DNA from: JBKEAJ01 sp047972135
GTDB taxonomy: Bacteria; Bacteroidota; Bacteroidia; Bacteroidales; Prolixibacteraceae
NCBI GenBank assembly: GCA_047972135.1
Contig: JBKEAJ010000137.1
Span: 1-59,949 of the forward strand
Reading direction: 5' to 3'
DNA length: 59,949 bases
Under the pieces are notes generated by a model. That model worked only from the letters and a program-made list of their open reading frames with translations. It made no database searches and was not told the DNA's origin. Below are positions 17,675 through 26,844 of the stretch, piece by piece. The position numbers and the translations under genes were made by a program. Each line of letters begins with the position of its first letter. Position 1 is the stretch's first letter.

Positions 17675-18772
17675 ATGGATATTCACCATTTAGAAAATGA
17701 TCCTCAATATAAAGGTTTGAAGGTTAATGCAGGCGTAGATAGCCGGGAGTCTGTGAACGACGATGCAGTACAACGTTTTTTGTCGAAAGGTCGGTCATTA
17801 AAATCTGCGGAATACTATATTGAAGGTATAAAACAAGGCAATGTAACCATTCTGAGTCAGGCGGTTACTTTGGTTGAGAGTAATAATAAGGTTCATCGGG
17901 ATATAGCTCAGAAGATAGTAGAGGCATGTTTGCAAGATTCAGGGAGTTCTGTCCGCATAGGCATTACGGGAGTTCCAGGAGCAGGGAAGAGTACGTTTAT
18001 CGAGGCTTTCGGCATGTATCTCACGTCGATAGGTAAGAAAGTCGCAGTGTTGGCAATCGACCCCTCCAGTCAGCAGACCAAGGGCAGTATATTGGGCGAC
18101 AAGACAAGGATGGAGCATTTGTCGGTCAATCCTGATGCCTACATTCGTCCTAGCCCGTCGGCAGGTTCGCTTGGTGGCGTAGCTCGCAAAACTCGAGAGA
18201 CGGTTTTTTTGTGTGAGGCGGCAGGTTATGATGTTATCATCATAGAGACGGTGGGTGTTGGTCAGAGTGAAACTGCAGTTCATTCGATGACAGATTTTTT
18301 CTTGTTGCTGATGATATCGGGAGCAGGCGATGAGTTGCAGGGCATAAAGCGAGGAATAATGGAGATGTCTGATGGCATGTTGATAAACAAGGCAGACGGC
18401 GACAATATTATTAAAGCTAATCAGGCAAAGGTGCAGTATTCTAATGCATTACATCTTTTTCCGATGGGGAAATCTGAGTGGTCGCCGATGGTTGAGACTT
18501 GTTCTGCCTTGAAGTCTTGGAATATTGACAAGGCCTATGAGATGATTGACAAATATGTAAAGCAGACACAGGCTAACGGATATTTCGAGGAACAACGCAA
18601 GGAGCAGACTTTATATTGGATGTACGAAACTATCGAGCAGCAATTGCGGGAGCGTTTTTTTGGCAGCGAGTCTGTGAAGAGTGTTTTTGACGATTATAAA
18701 CGAAGAGTTCTGAGCAATGAGATATCATCGTTTGTAGCAGCGAATGAGCTTATTGACAGGCAGAATGGATAG
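17675..18772 (+). CDS. meaB: Methylmalonyl-CoA mutase-associated GTPase MeaB
   Basis: 365 residues of the ArgK/MeaB G3E GTPase family. Walker A GVPGAGKST near residue 99, switch region AIDPSSQQTKGSILGDKTRM, Walker B-like VIIIETVGVGQSE, and base-recognition NKADGDN. MeaB protects adenosylcobalamin-dependent methylmalonyl-CoA mutase and gates cofactor loading. No mutase subunit (mutA/mutB) is encoded in this window, so the partner must be elsewhere. The start ATG is one base after the preceding stop, implying coupling. Confidence 0.92.
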   Translation: MDIHHLENDPQYKGLKVNAGVDSRESVNDDAVQRFLSKGRSLKSAEYYIEGIKQGNVTILSQAVTLVESNNKVHRDIAQKIVEACLQDSGSSVRIGITGVPGAGKSTFIEAFGMYLTSIGKKVAVLAIDPSSQQTKGSILGDKTRMEHLSVNPDAYIRPSPSAGSLGGVARKTRETVFLCEAAGYDVIIIETVGVGQSETAVHSMTDFFLLLMISGAGDELQGIKRGIMEMSDGMLINKADGDNIIKANQAKVQYSNALHLFPMGKSEWSPMVETCSALKSWNIDKAYEMIDKYVKQTQANGYFEEQRKEQTLYWMYETIEQQLRERFFGSESVKSVFDDYKRRVLSNEISSFVAANELIDRQNG

Positions 18773-18797
18773 GCAATAATACTAAAAAAGAAAGATA

Positions 18798-19832
18798 ATG
18801 AATATTACAAGAGAAGATTTTGGGACTACCAAAGGTGGTGAGAAAGTGGAGCTTTTCACTTTGAATAACGGCAAGATGAGTGTTAAGATTACGAACTATG
18901 GAGGAATAATCACAGCCATAAATATGTCAGATAAGCGTGGTAATTTTGACAACGTAGTTTTAGGATTTGACAAGTTTGACGATTATATATCAGATGAGTA
19001 TATAAGCTCGGGACCATACTTTGGAGCGATTATCGGTAGATGTGCAAATCGTATTGCCAAAGGGAAGTTTTCGTTGCATGGAAAAGATTACACGCTTGCA
19101 GTCAACAATGGCGAGAACCATTTGCATGGTGGTCTTGTAGGTTTCGATAAGCGAGTTTGGAAAGCAGAGACATTGGAGTCGGACAGCGAATTGGTATTGA
19201 AATTGAGCTTGTTCAGTGCAGACATGGAAGAAGGTTATCCGGGCAATTTGAATGTTACCGTCACCTATATATTGAATTCATCATGTGAGTTAATATTAAG
19301 ATACGAAGCAACAACGGATAAGGATACAGTTGTAAACCTCACCAATCATTCATATTTTAATCTGACGGGAGGGCGAGAAAATATCTTCAACCATACTTTG
19401 CAGATGAATGCAAGTCAAATGACAGAGGGAGTAGATTTGATACCTACAGGAAGAATAGTGCCTGTCGAGGGTACGCCTTTTGACTTTACTGAGGAAAAGA
19501 AGATTGGCAGAGATATTCCGGAACACTTGGAGGTGGGGTATGACAATAATTATGTTGTTGATAGTTATAGTGGCTCGATAAAACAAGTGGCAACACTACA
19601 AGAAGAAAGTAGTGGAAGAGTTGTGGCTGTTTCGACAGATATGCCAGGTACTCAGATATATACGGGTTATTATATTCCCGAATACCATGGGAGGTTTGGC
19701 AAATATTCGGGGGTAGCTATCGAGACTCAGTTTTATCCCGATTCTATTAATCGCTCGGAGTTTCCGTCGGTAGTTTTGAAAGAGGGCGACAAGTTTACTA
19801 CAACAACGATATTTAAATTTGGAATAAAATAA
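18798..19832 (+). CDS. galM: Aldose 1-epimerase (galactose mutarotase)
   Basis: 344 residues. Interconverts alpha and beta anomers of galactose/glucose. Motifs: GPYFGAIIGRCANRIAKGKF, NGENHLHGG (catalytic-site His), TNHSYFNLTGG (second catalytic His), DNNYVVD, and the C-terminal AIETQFYPDSINRSEFP, which carries the catalytic Glu. No signal peptide, so cytoplasmic. It sits 25 bases after meaB. No other Leloir gene (galK, galT, galE) is nearby. Confidence 0.93.
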   Translation: MNITREDFGTTKGGEKVELFTLNNGKMSVKITNYGGIITAINMSDKRGNFDNVVLGFDKFDDYISDEYISSGPYFGAIIGRCANRIAKGKFSLHGKDYTLAVNNGENHLHGGLVGFDKRVWKAETLESDSELVLKLSLFSADMEEGYPGNLNVTVTYILNSSCELILRYEATTDKDTVVNLTNHSYFNLTGGRENIFNHTLQMNASQMTEGVDLIPTGRIVPVEGTPFDFTEEKKIGRDIPEHLEVGYDNNYVVDSYSGSIKQVATLQEESSGRVVAVSTDMPGTQIYTGYYIPEYHGRFGKYSGVAIETQFYPDSINRSEFPSVVLKEGDKFTTTTIFKFGIK

Positions 19833-19838
19833 TAAGCA

Positions 19839-20345
19839 ATGAGTACAATTAGGATATTTACGATTGTGGCACTAATAACAGTGTTCTATTCGTGTGGAGC
19901 AGGTGCAAGAAGTAGCACTAAAGGTGATGCAGGAGTACAACACGCAGCTACTCCGTCAGATTACACGGTGTTTGAAAATTTCTTCCCTAAGAATGATATA
20001 GAGACAGGGACTGTAATGGTATTGATTAGCAATAAAGAGGATTTTGATAAGTATTTAGGAGTTGGGAAGACAATGACCAACTTGATTGTGCATCCTGATT
20101 TTTCAAAAGAGGTGGTAGCTGTAATTTGTTTACCGACAACCAATAAATCGACTACTCTTTCGGTTTCAGATATAAAGAGAGATAAAGGTTCAATACTTCT
20201 CAATATATCTCAAGAAGTAGGCGAGGAGCGGTCTTACTCAATTCGTCCATCGCTTGTTTTGGGTCTTCCTATGTCAGGATTGACGTCGGTAGATTTTAAA
20301 ATTGACGGAGGGGAGAGCAAGACGGTTAATATTCCTGCCAATTAG
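19839..20345 (+). CDS. Small predicted lipoprotein of unknown function
   Basis: 168 residues. A short hydrophobic segment ends in FYSCG at residues 17-21, a lipobox, so lipid modification is likely. The mature part is a compact mixed fold with TVFENFFPKND, VMVLISNKEDFDKYLG and VAVICLPTTNKSTTLSV; I do not recognise a named family. It follows galM by six bases and ends the seven-gene run, but position does not suggest a specific role. Confidence 0.65.
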   Translation: MSTIRIFTIVALITVFYSCGAGARSSTKGDAGVQHAATPSDYTVFENFFPKNDIETGTVMVLISNKEDFDKYLGVGKTMTNLIVHPDFSKEVVAVICLPTTNKSTTLSVSDIKRDKGSILLNISQEVGEERSYSIRPSLVLGLPMSGLTSVDFKIDGGESKTVNIPAN

Positions 20346-20407
20346 TGGGTATTCATATAGATTTTTGCTTCAAAATACAAAATGTGGGTATCTGTTCATT
20401 CTGTGCC

Positions 20408-20530
20408 GTCATTGCGAGCGTAGCGTGGCAATCTGTTCTTTGCAGGTAGAGATTACTTCGTCGCCAGCTCCTCGCAATGACGTTTGTTTATCGGCTGTTC
20501 GCTTATAGCCTAAAGCGTACGGCATACAGC
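20408..20530 (-). repeat. Dispersed palindromic intergenic repeat, copy 1 (complete)
   Basis: The core 20408-20481 begins GTCATTGCGAGCG and ends CTCGCAATGAC, an inverted-repeat element with CAATCT and GAGATT internal arms. On its right, 20490-20530 read on the minus strand gives a tract with TAGGCTATAAGCGAACAG. The same two-part tract recurs near 26911-26996 in the opposite orientation. No coding content. GTCATTGCGAG-type palindromes are known from many bacterial genomes; the attached AT-rich tract is what links the two copies here. Confidence 0.75.
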
Positions 20531-20560
20531 TAATTACTCACTTTCTTCGATATAGAGCTA

Positions 20561-21412
20561 TTATTTGTCTCCTAAATCGACAGTTGTCAATACAGGCAGA
20601 TGGTCTGAGGGATATCTTCGTGATGAGGAATTTGTGAGTACACCTACTCTTGAAGGTTTTAGGAACTTCGACATGAATATATAATCAATTCTCTCAGCTT
20701 TCAGATTTTCCTCAAATTTATCGGGGTCAAATCCCACAAAAGTACCGCGAGGTCCGAATGGTGTTGTTTTACTGACTGTTGTGGCATCGTAGTAGTATCG
20801 CGATAGGAATTGTATAGGGCGAGAAATAGGTGTAATGTTAAAATCGCCTGTGATAATTGTAGCTTCGCCTTTTGGGTTAATTTCGTTGATTTTGTTTATA
20901 AGCAGGCTTACCGCATTTTCTTGTGCCTGCTTTCCTTTGTGGTCTATGTGAATATTGAAGAAATAAATGTATTTATCGTAGTACTTAATTTTGAGTTTTG
21001 CCCACGTACACACTCTGTTGCAAGCGGCATCCCATCCCAGTCCGGGTTTGTCGGGAGTTTGGCTGAGCCAGAAATGACCGTCTTCCTCCATGTCAAAGAA
21101 GTTTTTATTGTAAAAAATAGGCACAAACTCGCCTTTAACGTTGCCATCATCTCTCCCAACGCCAAGCCAGTCGTAATCTGGCAACTCGTTGTCTATATAT
21201 TGTAGTTGGTCGAGCAGTACTTCCTGCAGTCCGAATATCATAGGTTGGTAGAAATTAAGTATATCCACGACCTCGCTTTTTCTGTTGTCCCATGCATTTA
21301 CACCGTCGTTTGGTTCGTTGTACCTGATGTTGTAGCTCATGATGTTGAACTCCTGAGCATGAGCATAACATATGGATGTTAATGCTATTATGCAAAATAA
21401 TATCTTCTTCAT
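20561..21412 (-). CDS. Secreted endonuclease/exonuclease/phosphatase-family hydrolase
   Basis: 283 residues with a signal peptide cleaved near AHAQE. The fold signature is complete: NIMSYNIRYN (metal-site Asn), LQEVL (metal Glu), NIHIDHKG (His), ITGDFNITP (Asp/Asn) and the terminal SDHLPV (Asp-His pair). This superfamily cleaves phosphodiesters (DNA, sphingomyelin, inositol phosphates); export suggests nutrient phosphodiester scavenging, substrate unknown. Its ATG overlaps the stop of the upstream esterase by one base (TAATG), so the two are co-translated. Confidence 0.85.
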   Translation of the reverse strand: MKKILFCIIALTSICYAHAQEFNIMSYNIRYNEPNDGVNAWDNRKSEVVDILNFYQPMIFGLQEVLLDQLQYIDNELPDYDWLGVGRDDGNVKGEFVPIFYNKNFFDMEEDGHFWLSQTPDKPGLGWDAACNRVCTWAKLKIKYYDKYIYFFNIHIDHKGKQAQENAVSLLINKINEINPKGEATIITGDFNITPISRPIQFLSRYYYDATTVSKTTPFGPRGTFVGFDPDKFEENLKAERIDYIFMSKFLKPSRVGVLTNSSSRRYPSDHLPVLTTVDLGDK

Positions 21413-22371
21413 TACTTACAAAAAATTAAATTAGTATTCAGGCTACAGTCAGAGCCTGCTTTGTTTACTACGTTATGTATTTGACAAAACTCGTCTTTAA
21501 TAATGTATTTGTAAAGGAACTCATACACGAGTTTTCTATTAATATTATCATCGTAAGCATCTGCAATTTCGTGTCCGCCACCACAAGTGGTATGCGTCCA
21601 GAATGGTCTGCCCAACTCCTTATATCTGCTCATGATTGAGTATGAACCAAACATTTCGAGGTACCCCGGAGAGTTTTCCTTACAATATCTGTGTGGAGCA
21701 TTAGTGTATGGGATAGTTTTGTCGCAAGTTCCGTGAAACAACATTGCCGGAGGAGCTGAGGAGTCTATCATATTTATATCCTCAATAGCACCTGCAAAAG
21801 CAAGCACCCCAGCAAAGCTGATTGGACCTGATGGCAGATTGAAGCACATAGGAGGTTGAATGGCTGCTTTAAGTGCGGTTTCAGCACCTGCACTACTGCC
21901 ACCTACTATTAATTGTTTGGGGTTAACATTAAACTCCTTATTATTTTTCAATATGTAGAAAGCACAATCGTAGAGGTCTTCTGTTGCCATGATGAAAGTG
22001 TTCTGTTTTTCGATGCTCGGGCAATCACAACCAAATCCGGTGTCAGTATTTTTACGTGTAAGTCTGTATGACATTGATGCGGCAACATATCCTCTGACAC
22101 TCAGTTCTTGGCATAATCTAACAATCCTCTCGTCCTCTCGTCGCCCTCCACTAAATCCACCGCCGTGTACAAAAATAAAGAGGGGTCTGCTTGATGCCGA
22201 GTCGTCTGCCGGAGTGTAAACATCTACGTTTAGGGCTTCTCCGTCTTTAAAAGCATATTCGTAGGTGTTCACATCTGATGTTGTAAATACAGAGTCTAGG
22301 TATCGTTGTTGAGCATATGACGTTACGGCAATGCATGCCACGATAAATGAGAGTAGATTTTTCAGTTGCAT
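21412..22371 (-). CDS. Secreted alpha/beta-hydrolase esterase
   Basis: 319 residues, signal peptide cleaved near TSYAQ. Esterase/lipase motifs: oxyanion-hole HGGGFSGGRR, nucleophile elbow GGSSAGA, acid region FHGTCDKTIPY, and catalytic His in GGGHEIAD. This matches hormone-sensitive-lipase/BD-FAE-like carbohydrate or short-chain esterases. A C-terminal tail has extra cysteines (DEFC, SDCS, LIFCK) of unknown purpose. Exported with the downstream phosphoesterase, suggesting extracellular or periplasmic degradation of an esterified substrate. Confidence 0.82.
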   Translation of the reverse strand: MQLKNLLSFIVACIAVTSYAQQRYLDSVFTTSDVNTYEYAFKDGEALNVDVYTPADDSASSRPLFIFVHGGGFSGGRREDERIVRLCQELSVRGYVAASMSYRLTRKNTDTGFGCDCPSIEKQNTFIMATEDLYDCAFYILKNNKEFNVNPKQLIVGGSSAGAETALKAAIQPPMCFNLPSGPISFAGVLAFAGAIEDINMIDSSAPPAMLFHGTCDKTIPYTNAPHRYCKENSPGYLEMFGSYSIMSRYKELGRPFWTHTTCGGGHEIADAYDDNINRKLVYEFLYKYIIKDEFCQIHNVVNKAGSDCSLNTNLIFCK

Positions 22372-22395
22372 ATTAAGTGACTAAATATTATGACG

Positions 22396-22403
22396 CAAAA
22401 TTA
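22396..22403 (-). promoter_or_regulatory. -7 box for the esterase-phosphoesterase pair
   Basis: Minus strand TAATTTTG, ending 24 bases before the ATG at 22371. A TTTG lies upstream at 22427-22430 but with 23-base spacing, longer than the usual 19-20. Confidence 0.5.
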
Positions 22404-22457
22404 GCCACTTTTCTGTAAAATATCTACAAAAGGAAGTGTTTTTTATGTACAGTAGTC

Positions 22458-22480
22458 GGTAGTCGCTGTTGCAGACTACC
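22458..22480 (-). other. Hairpin downstream of the class IV aminotransferase
   Basis: GGTAGTC (22458-22464) pairs perfectly with GACTACC (22474-22480), 18 bases beyond the aminotransferase stop. No T run follows on the minus strand, so transcript-end or stability function is uncertain. Confidence 0.35.
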
Positions 22481-22497
22481 TACCACTGAGCATTTAT

Positions 22498-23100
22498 CTA
22501 TACTTTCCAGTTTTTGATTGCTGTTTTAGGGAGTCTTATAGATTTCTCTAAAGGCATCATGCAGTTAACGAGCATAATTTCGTCTACAAACTCCATAATA
22601 CTAATTGGGACAGGAGCTTCAGTTATGATATGGTTGTCTATCAGGAATTGTCTTTGCACGCCTTTTAGCAGAGGGGCTTTTGGGGTGATTAGTTCGTCAC
22701 CTATTTTAATAACCACGTTAGAGATTGGAGTGTCGGTAATAAAACCGTCTTTTACGACTAGGGGAGATTGGTTTGGTTCCAGTCCTTCCGAGAGTTTATC
22801 AAAGACTCTTCTATTAGCACTTTTAAAATCGTAGTTAATGCCGTTAGCATGTACCACAACAAGTTCTTGAATGTCGTATTCTATTGGTTTTGTAACTTCA
22901 ACGTCTTCGACCTTGTCTGAGTAGACTATTCTGCATCTCATGTCGCTTTCTTCGTTGACGTTGGGCAGAATATCTCTGAGGTTGAGGTTTTTAAGTCCAT
23001 AGAAGGTTTCTTGAGTGAGTTCGATTCTTCTTTGGTGGTAGTCAATGAGTTGAGCTTCGCTGTTTGCGAATCTGATAGTTTCTATGAATTTGTGTTTCAT
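22498..23100 (-). CDS. Class IV aminotransferase-fold PLP enzyme
   Basis: 200 residues from the ATG at 23100. Begins KFIETIRFANSEAQLIDYHQRRIELT, the short class IV form (branched-chain aminotransferase/4-amino-4-deoxychorismate lyase family). The segment EYDIQELVVVHANGINYDFKSANR is where the family's PLP lysine would be expected (K118 region), and the product side has GFITDTPISNVVIKIGDELITP. The closest known roles are pabC-type lyase or D-amino acid aminotransferase; which is not decidable here. ATGs at 23160 and 23175 would add up to 25 residues of basic, atypical sequence, so I chose the internal start. Confidence 0.75.
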   Translation of the reverse strand: MKHKFIETIRFANSEAQLIDYHQRRIELTQETFYGLKNLNLRDILPNVNEESDMRCRIVYSDKVEDVEVTKPIEYDIQELVVVHANGINYDFKSANRRVFDKLSEGLEPNQSPLVVKDGFITDTPISNVVIKIGDELITPKAPLLKGVQRQFLIDNHIITEAPVPISIMEFVDEIMLVNCMMPLEKSIRLPKTAIKNWKV

Positions 23101-23468
23101 GGTATTACGCCTGTTTTGTTGAGTTGTACAATAAAAGTTTTTTTGTCTGTCGTTGTGTTTCATATAAAGAAACACGAAGTATATATATTAGTATTTGAGT
23201 ATTGTCATATTCTTCGAGCGTCAGCAAAGGTACATTAATGTTTTTAATTTACTTGATATGTTTCTTTCTTTTTGTAAAGATTAATGTAACTTTTATTACT
23301 TTATATAGCTATATCTCTTATATCCGATAGGTTTAGTAGTTGTTTAAATAAATGCGCCAAGGTCTTGTATCTTGATAAACAGCTATTTAAGCTCGATATT
23401 TGTTAAAGTACAAAATTCTTGCCGAAAAGTGTAGTTTTTCATTATTATTTTATGCATCTTGATTCTGT
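23101..23468. other. Intergenic region between aminotransferase and mfd
   Basis: Contains the minus-strand -7 box at 23225-23232 and otherwise AT-rich sequence. I see no ORF, tRNA, repeat or convincing terminator for mfd, whose stop codon is at the right edge. Confidence 0.5.
23225..23232 (-). promoter_or_regulatory. -7 box for the class IV aminotransferase
   Basis: Minus strand TACCTTTG matches the consensus. Predicted transcription start lies about 120 bases before the chosen ATG (or about 45 before the ATG at 23175). Confidence 0.5.
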
Positions 23469-26400
23469 TTATGACAAACTTCTTATTTCTGATAAAATTT
23501 CTAGCGTATTGGCTATTGAATCTATACTTGAGAACACGATACTGAGCCTACCTTTGTTTTCCTTCAATTGACAATTTTTGCTTGTTTGTATGTAGGACAT
23601 TATCGCAGTAAAATGTTCAGACTCATAGAATTTACTTTTAGGGTTTGCAATAAAGTACAATATCAGCTTTCCTGACTTTAGTACTAGTTTTTCGATAGCT
23701 ATATCCATTGCCAACCACCTGATTTTCAATATTTCTATCAGGTTTGCAACTTGCGAAGGCAGCTTGCCGAACCTGTCGGTCAATTCGGATTTAAACTCTT
23801 CCAGTTTTTCGGTATTCTCAATATTATCAAGGCGTTTGTAGAGCCACATTCGTTCGGCAGTGTTTGAGATGTATTCGTGAGGGATTCTAAGTTCCAGGTC
23901 TGTATCTATTATGCAATCAGTTACATAAGTAGTATTTTGGTTTTGTTCCTCCTCCTCGTACAATCCGCTAAATTCATTTATTTTCAGTTCTTCGACAGCT
24001 TCGTTTAGTATTTGTTGGTAGGTTTCGTAGCCAATGTCGGCAATAAAACCGCTTTGTTCTCCACCGAGCAGATTACCTGCCCCTCTTATGTCGAGGTCTT
24101 GCATGGCAATGTTTATACCGCTTCCCAGCTCGGAGAATTCCTCTATTGCTTTCAGTCGTCGTTGTGCGTCCGACGGTAGGGTTGATAGTGGCGGAGCGAG
24201 CAGATAGCAGAAAGCACGTCGGTTTTCACGACCCACGCGTCCGCGCAATTGGTGTAGCTCACTGAGTCCAAAGTTTTGAGCATTATTGATTATTATAGTG
24301 TTAGCATTAGGAATGTCCAGTCCTGCTTCGATGATAGTTGTAGCAATAAGCACATCATATTCGCCTTCGACAAAGTCCATCATCACTTTTTCCAGTTTGT
24401 TACCTTCCATTTGTCCGTGTCCCACTACTGTTTTGGCAGTTGGGCACAGCTCTTTCACTGTTTTTTCGACATCCAGAATGTTTCCGACACGATTGTTTAT
24501 AAAGAACACTTGTCCGTTTCTACTTAGCTCATGTTCAATAGCTTCTCTTATTATGTCGGGGTTGAAAGTATGGACTTCGGTTATAATAGGTACTCTGTTT
24601 GGTGGGGGAGTATTGATAACAGAGAGGTCTCTAGCTCCCATAAGCGAGAATTGTAGAGTTCGGGGAATAGGTGTTGCTGTGAGCGTTAGTACGTCGACAT
24701 CGACTTTCAGTTGTTTAAGTTTTTCTTTTACAGACACGCCAAACTTCTGTTCTTCGTCGATTATTAGTAGACCTAAGTCGTTGAATTTTATTGCATTGCC
24801 AATTATTTTGTGAGTTCCAATAAGTATATCGATTTTACCAGTTTCCAGATCTTTCAGAACCTCTTTCACTTCCTTTACTGACCTCAGGCGGCTAATGTAT
24901 TCAATTCTGACGGGGAAGTCTTCCAGTCGTTTGGAAAAAGTTTTAAAGTGTTGGAGGGCAAGGATAGTTGTAGGCACTAATATTGCGACTTGTTTGCCGT
25001 CGCAAGCAGCTTTGAATGCGGCTCTAATAGCTACCTCTGTTTTTCCGAAGCCCACATCTCCGCATATTAATCGGTCCATAGGTGTTGAGGACTCCATGTC
25101 TTTTTTTACGGCGAGGGTTGATTTATATTGGTCGGGAGTATCTTCGTAAATAAAAGATGCCTCTAATTCTCTTTGCAGGTATGAGTCGGCAGTATAAGCG
25201 AAGCCCTTTTTTTCTTTACGCTGAGCGTAGAGGGCGATAAGTTCTTTAGCAATATCTTTAACTTTTTTCTTGGTTTTGTCCTTCATTTTCTGCCAAGCCG
25301 CTGTTCCCAGTTTGTTGAGCTTGGTTTCCGTACCCTCTTTGCCTCTATATTTAGAAATTCGGTGAAGAGAGTGAATGTTTACCAGCAGGTCGTCGTTATC
25401 CTTATATCGAAGTCTGATATTCTCTTGCTGTCTGCCGTTGACTTCTGTGCTGACGAGCCCCATAAACTGCCCAACTCCGTGGTCTACGTGTACCACATAA
25501 TCGCCTTTGTGGAGCATGCTCAGCTCCTTCATTGATATTGCCTGATGTTTATCTCTATTGGATTTAGTTTTATAGCGGTGGTATCTGCCAAAAATCTGAT
25601 GGTCGGTGTAGTAGCATATAGCTAAGTCTTTGTCTATAAATCCTTGATGTACAACTTTATCTGAGGATTCGAACTTTACTTTCATGTCGATGTCGCTGTA
25701 AATATCTCGAAGTCTTTGTATCTGATTTGGGTTGTTAGAGCAGACGTAGACTGTATATCCTTTGAGTTGATGATTCTTTATATCCATTCCCAGCATTTCA
25801 AAATCCTTGTTGAAAGTGGGCTGAGCAGAGGTGTTAAACTCTAAGGCTTTAAGTTTTAGGTGTTCTGAGGGCAGAGTTCGGGTGAAGCTTATAACTCTAT
25901 GTTTATCAACGGCGTTCAGGAAGTTGGAACTATTTATGAGAGTTTCTTTATGTTCCATTTCTGCAACACTTTCGTAGATGTCATCAATGTAGTCTTTGAT
26001 GATGTTTGCATCGCTGACCGCCAGTATTGTGTCGTCAATTATAAAGTCAAAAATAGAAATCAGCTCTTGACTTTCGTTTTGCAAGTTTGGGACGATGGAA
26101 ACCTTTTCTTTTTTTTCGATAGATATTTGAGTTTCTATGTCGAAAGTTCTTATAGATTCCACCTCGTCGTCGAAGAAATCTATTCTGTATGGAGTGTCTT
26201 GCGCGTATGAGAACACATCTATGATGCTACCTCTAAGGGCGAATTGTCCTGGTTCGTAAACGAAATCTACTCGCTCAAACTTGTATTCCAAAAGAAACTC
26301 GTTTACAAAATCGGTAGATAGTCTGTCTCCGACTTTAATATTTAGTTTGCTGTCGCTGATAGTTGTAGACTTGACTACTTTTTCGACGAGTGCTTCCGGA

Positions 26401-26765
26401 TATGTTACTATAATTATGGGATTTTTGTCGTCGTTGATTTTTTCGAGAGCTTCAAACCTTGCGACGATATTTTCTTGGTCTGTTTGTCCGTATTTTGCAG
26501 AGCGTTTGTATGATGATGGTATTAGTACAGCCTTGTCGTTGCCAAGTATCGACAGTACATCGGAGTGGAAATAATGAGCTTCGTCTTTATCGTTGGCGAT
26601 AAAGAGGATTTGCGACTTCTTTTTAGCGTTTATAGCACTGAGGATAAGAGCTTTTGCTGAGCCCGCTACTCCCGAAAAGAAAGAATGTTTATTGCTATTG
26701 TCGAGTTTATACTTGCTAGCGACAGGATGCTTTAATAGCAGCTCTTTTATATTGTTATCTTCCAA
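23469..26765 (-). CDS. mfd: Transcription-repair coupling factor Mfd
   Basis: 1098 residues. Removes stalled RNA polymerase at DNA lesions and recruits UvrA. Order visible: UvrB-like N-terminal module (FSGVAGSAKALILSA), RNA-polymerase-interacting CarD-like domain (LHKGDYVVHVDHGVGQFMGL, about 415-475), SF2 translocase with Walker A CGDVGFGKTEVA, DEEQ box in LLIIDEEQKFGV, TATPIPRTLQ, and motif VI QLRGRVGRE, then the C-terminal TRCF domain. The start is TTG at 26765; an in-frame TAG lies two codons upstream and no ATG exists early in the frame, so TTG is forced. Monocistronic with its own -7 box. Confidence 0.96.
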   Translation of the reverse strand: MEDNNIKELLLKHPVASKYKLDNSNKHSFFSGVAGSAKALILSAINAKKKSQILFIANDKDEAHYFHSDVLSILGNDKAVLIPSSYKRSAKYGQTDQENIVARFEALEKINDDKNPIIIVTYPEALVEKVVKSTTISDSKLNIKVGDRLSTDFVNEFLLEYKFERVDFVYEPGQFALRGSIIDVFSYAQDTPYRIDFFDDEVESIRTFDIETQISIEKKEKVSIVPNLQNESQELISIFDFIIDDTILAVSDANIIKDYIDDIYESVAEMEHKETLINSSNFLNAVDKHRVISFTRTLPSEHLKLKALEFNTSAQPTFNKDFEMLGMDIKNHQLKGYTVYVCSNNPNQIQRLRDIYSDIDMKVKFESSDKVVHQGFIDKDLAICYYTDHQIFGRYHRYKTKSNRDKHQAISMKELSMLHKGDYVVHVDHGVGQFMGLVSTEVNGRQQENIRLRYKDNDDLLVNIHSLHRISKYRGKEGTETKLNKLGTAAWQKMKDKTKKKVKDIAKELIALYAQRKEKKGFAYTADSYLQRELEASFIYEDTPDQYKSTLAVKKDMESSTPMDRLICGDVGFGKTEVAIRAAFKAACDGKQVAILVPTTILALQHFKTFSKRLEDFPVRIEYISRLRSVKEVKEVLKDLETGKIDILIGTHKIIGNAIKFNDLGLLIIDEEQKFGVSVKEKLKQLKVDVDVLTLTATPIPRTLQFSLMGARDLSVINTPPPNRVPIITEVHTFNPDIIREAIEHELSRNGQVFFINNRVGNILDVEKTVKELCPTAKTVVGHGQMEGNKLEKVMMDFVEGEYDVLIATTIIEAGLDIPNANTIIINNAQNFGLSELHQLRGRVGRENRRAFCYLLAPPLSTLPSDAQRRLKAIEEFSELGSGINIAMQDLDIRGAGNLLGGEQSGFIADIGYETYQQILNEAVEELKINEFSGLYEEEEQNQNTTYVTDCIIDTDLELRIPHEYISNTAERMWLYKRLDNIENTEKLEEFKSELTDRFGKLPSQVANLIEILKIRWLAMDIAIEKLVLKSGKLILYFIANPKSKFYESEHFTAIMSYIQTSKNCQLKENKGRLSIVFSSIDSIANTLEILSEIRSLS

Positions 26766-26781
26766 AACCTATACTTTGTTA

Positions 26782-26789
26782 CAAAAGTA
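26782..26789 (-). promoter_or_regulatory. -7 box for mfd
   Basis: Minus strand TACTTTTG, 16 bases from the TTG start, implying a 5' leader of only about a dozen bases. Confidence 0.5.
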
Positions 26790-26844
26790 GTAATAAAATT
26801 GTCTCTATAACGAATGGCATGGGTAATTATGTGAATATAGCTAT

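Noticed and set aside
20302..20508. Plus-strand 68-codon ORF reading through the dispersed repeat
   Set aside because: Its sequence (CRHCERSVAICSLQ) is the usual translation of GTCATTGCGAG repeats, not a gene.
24286..24813. Plus-strand 175-codon ORF antisense to mfd
   Set aside because: Serine-rich antisense shadow of the helicase domain, no independent signals.
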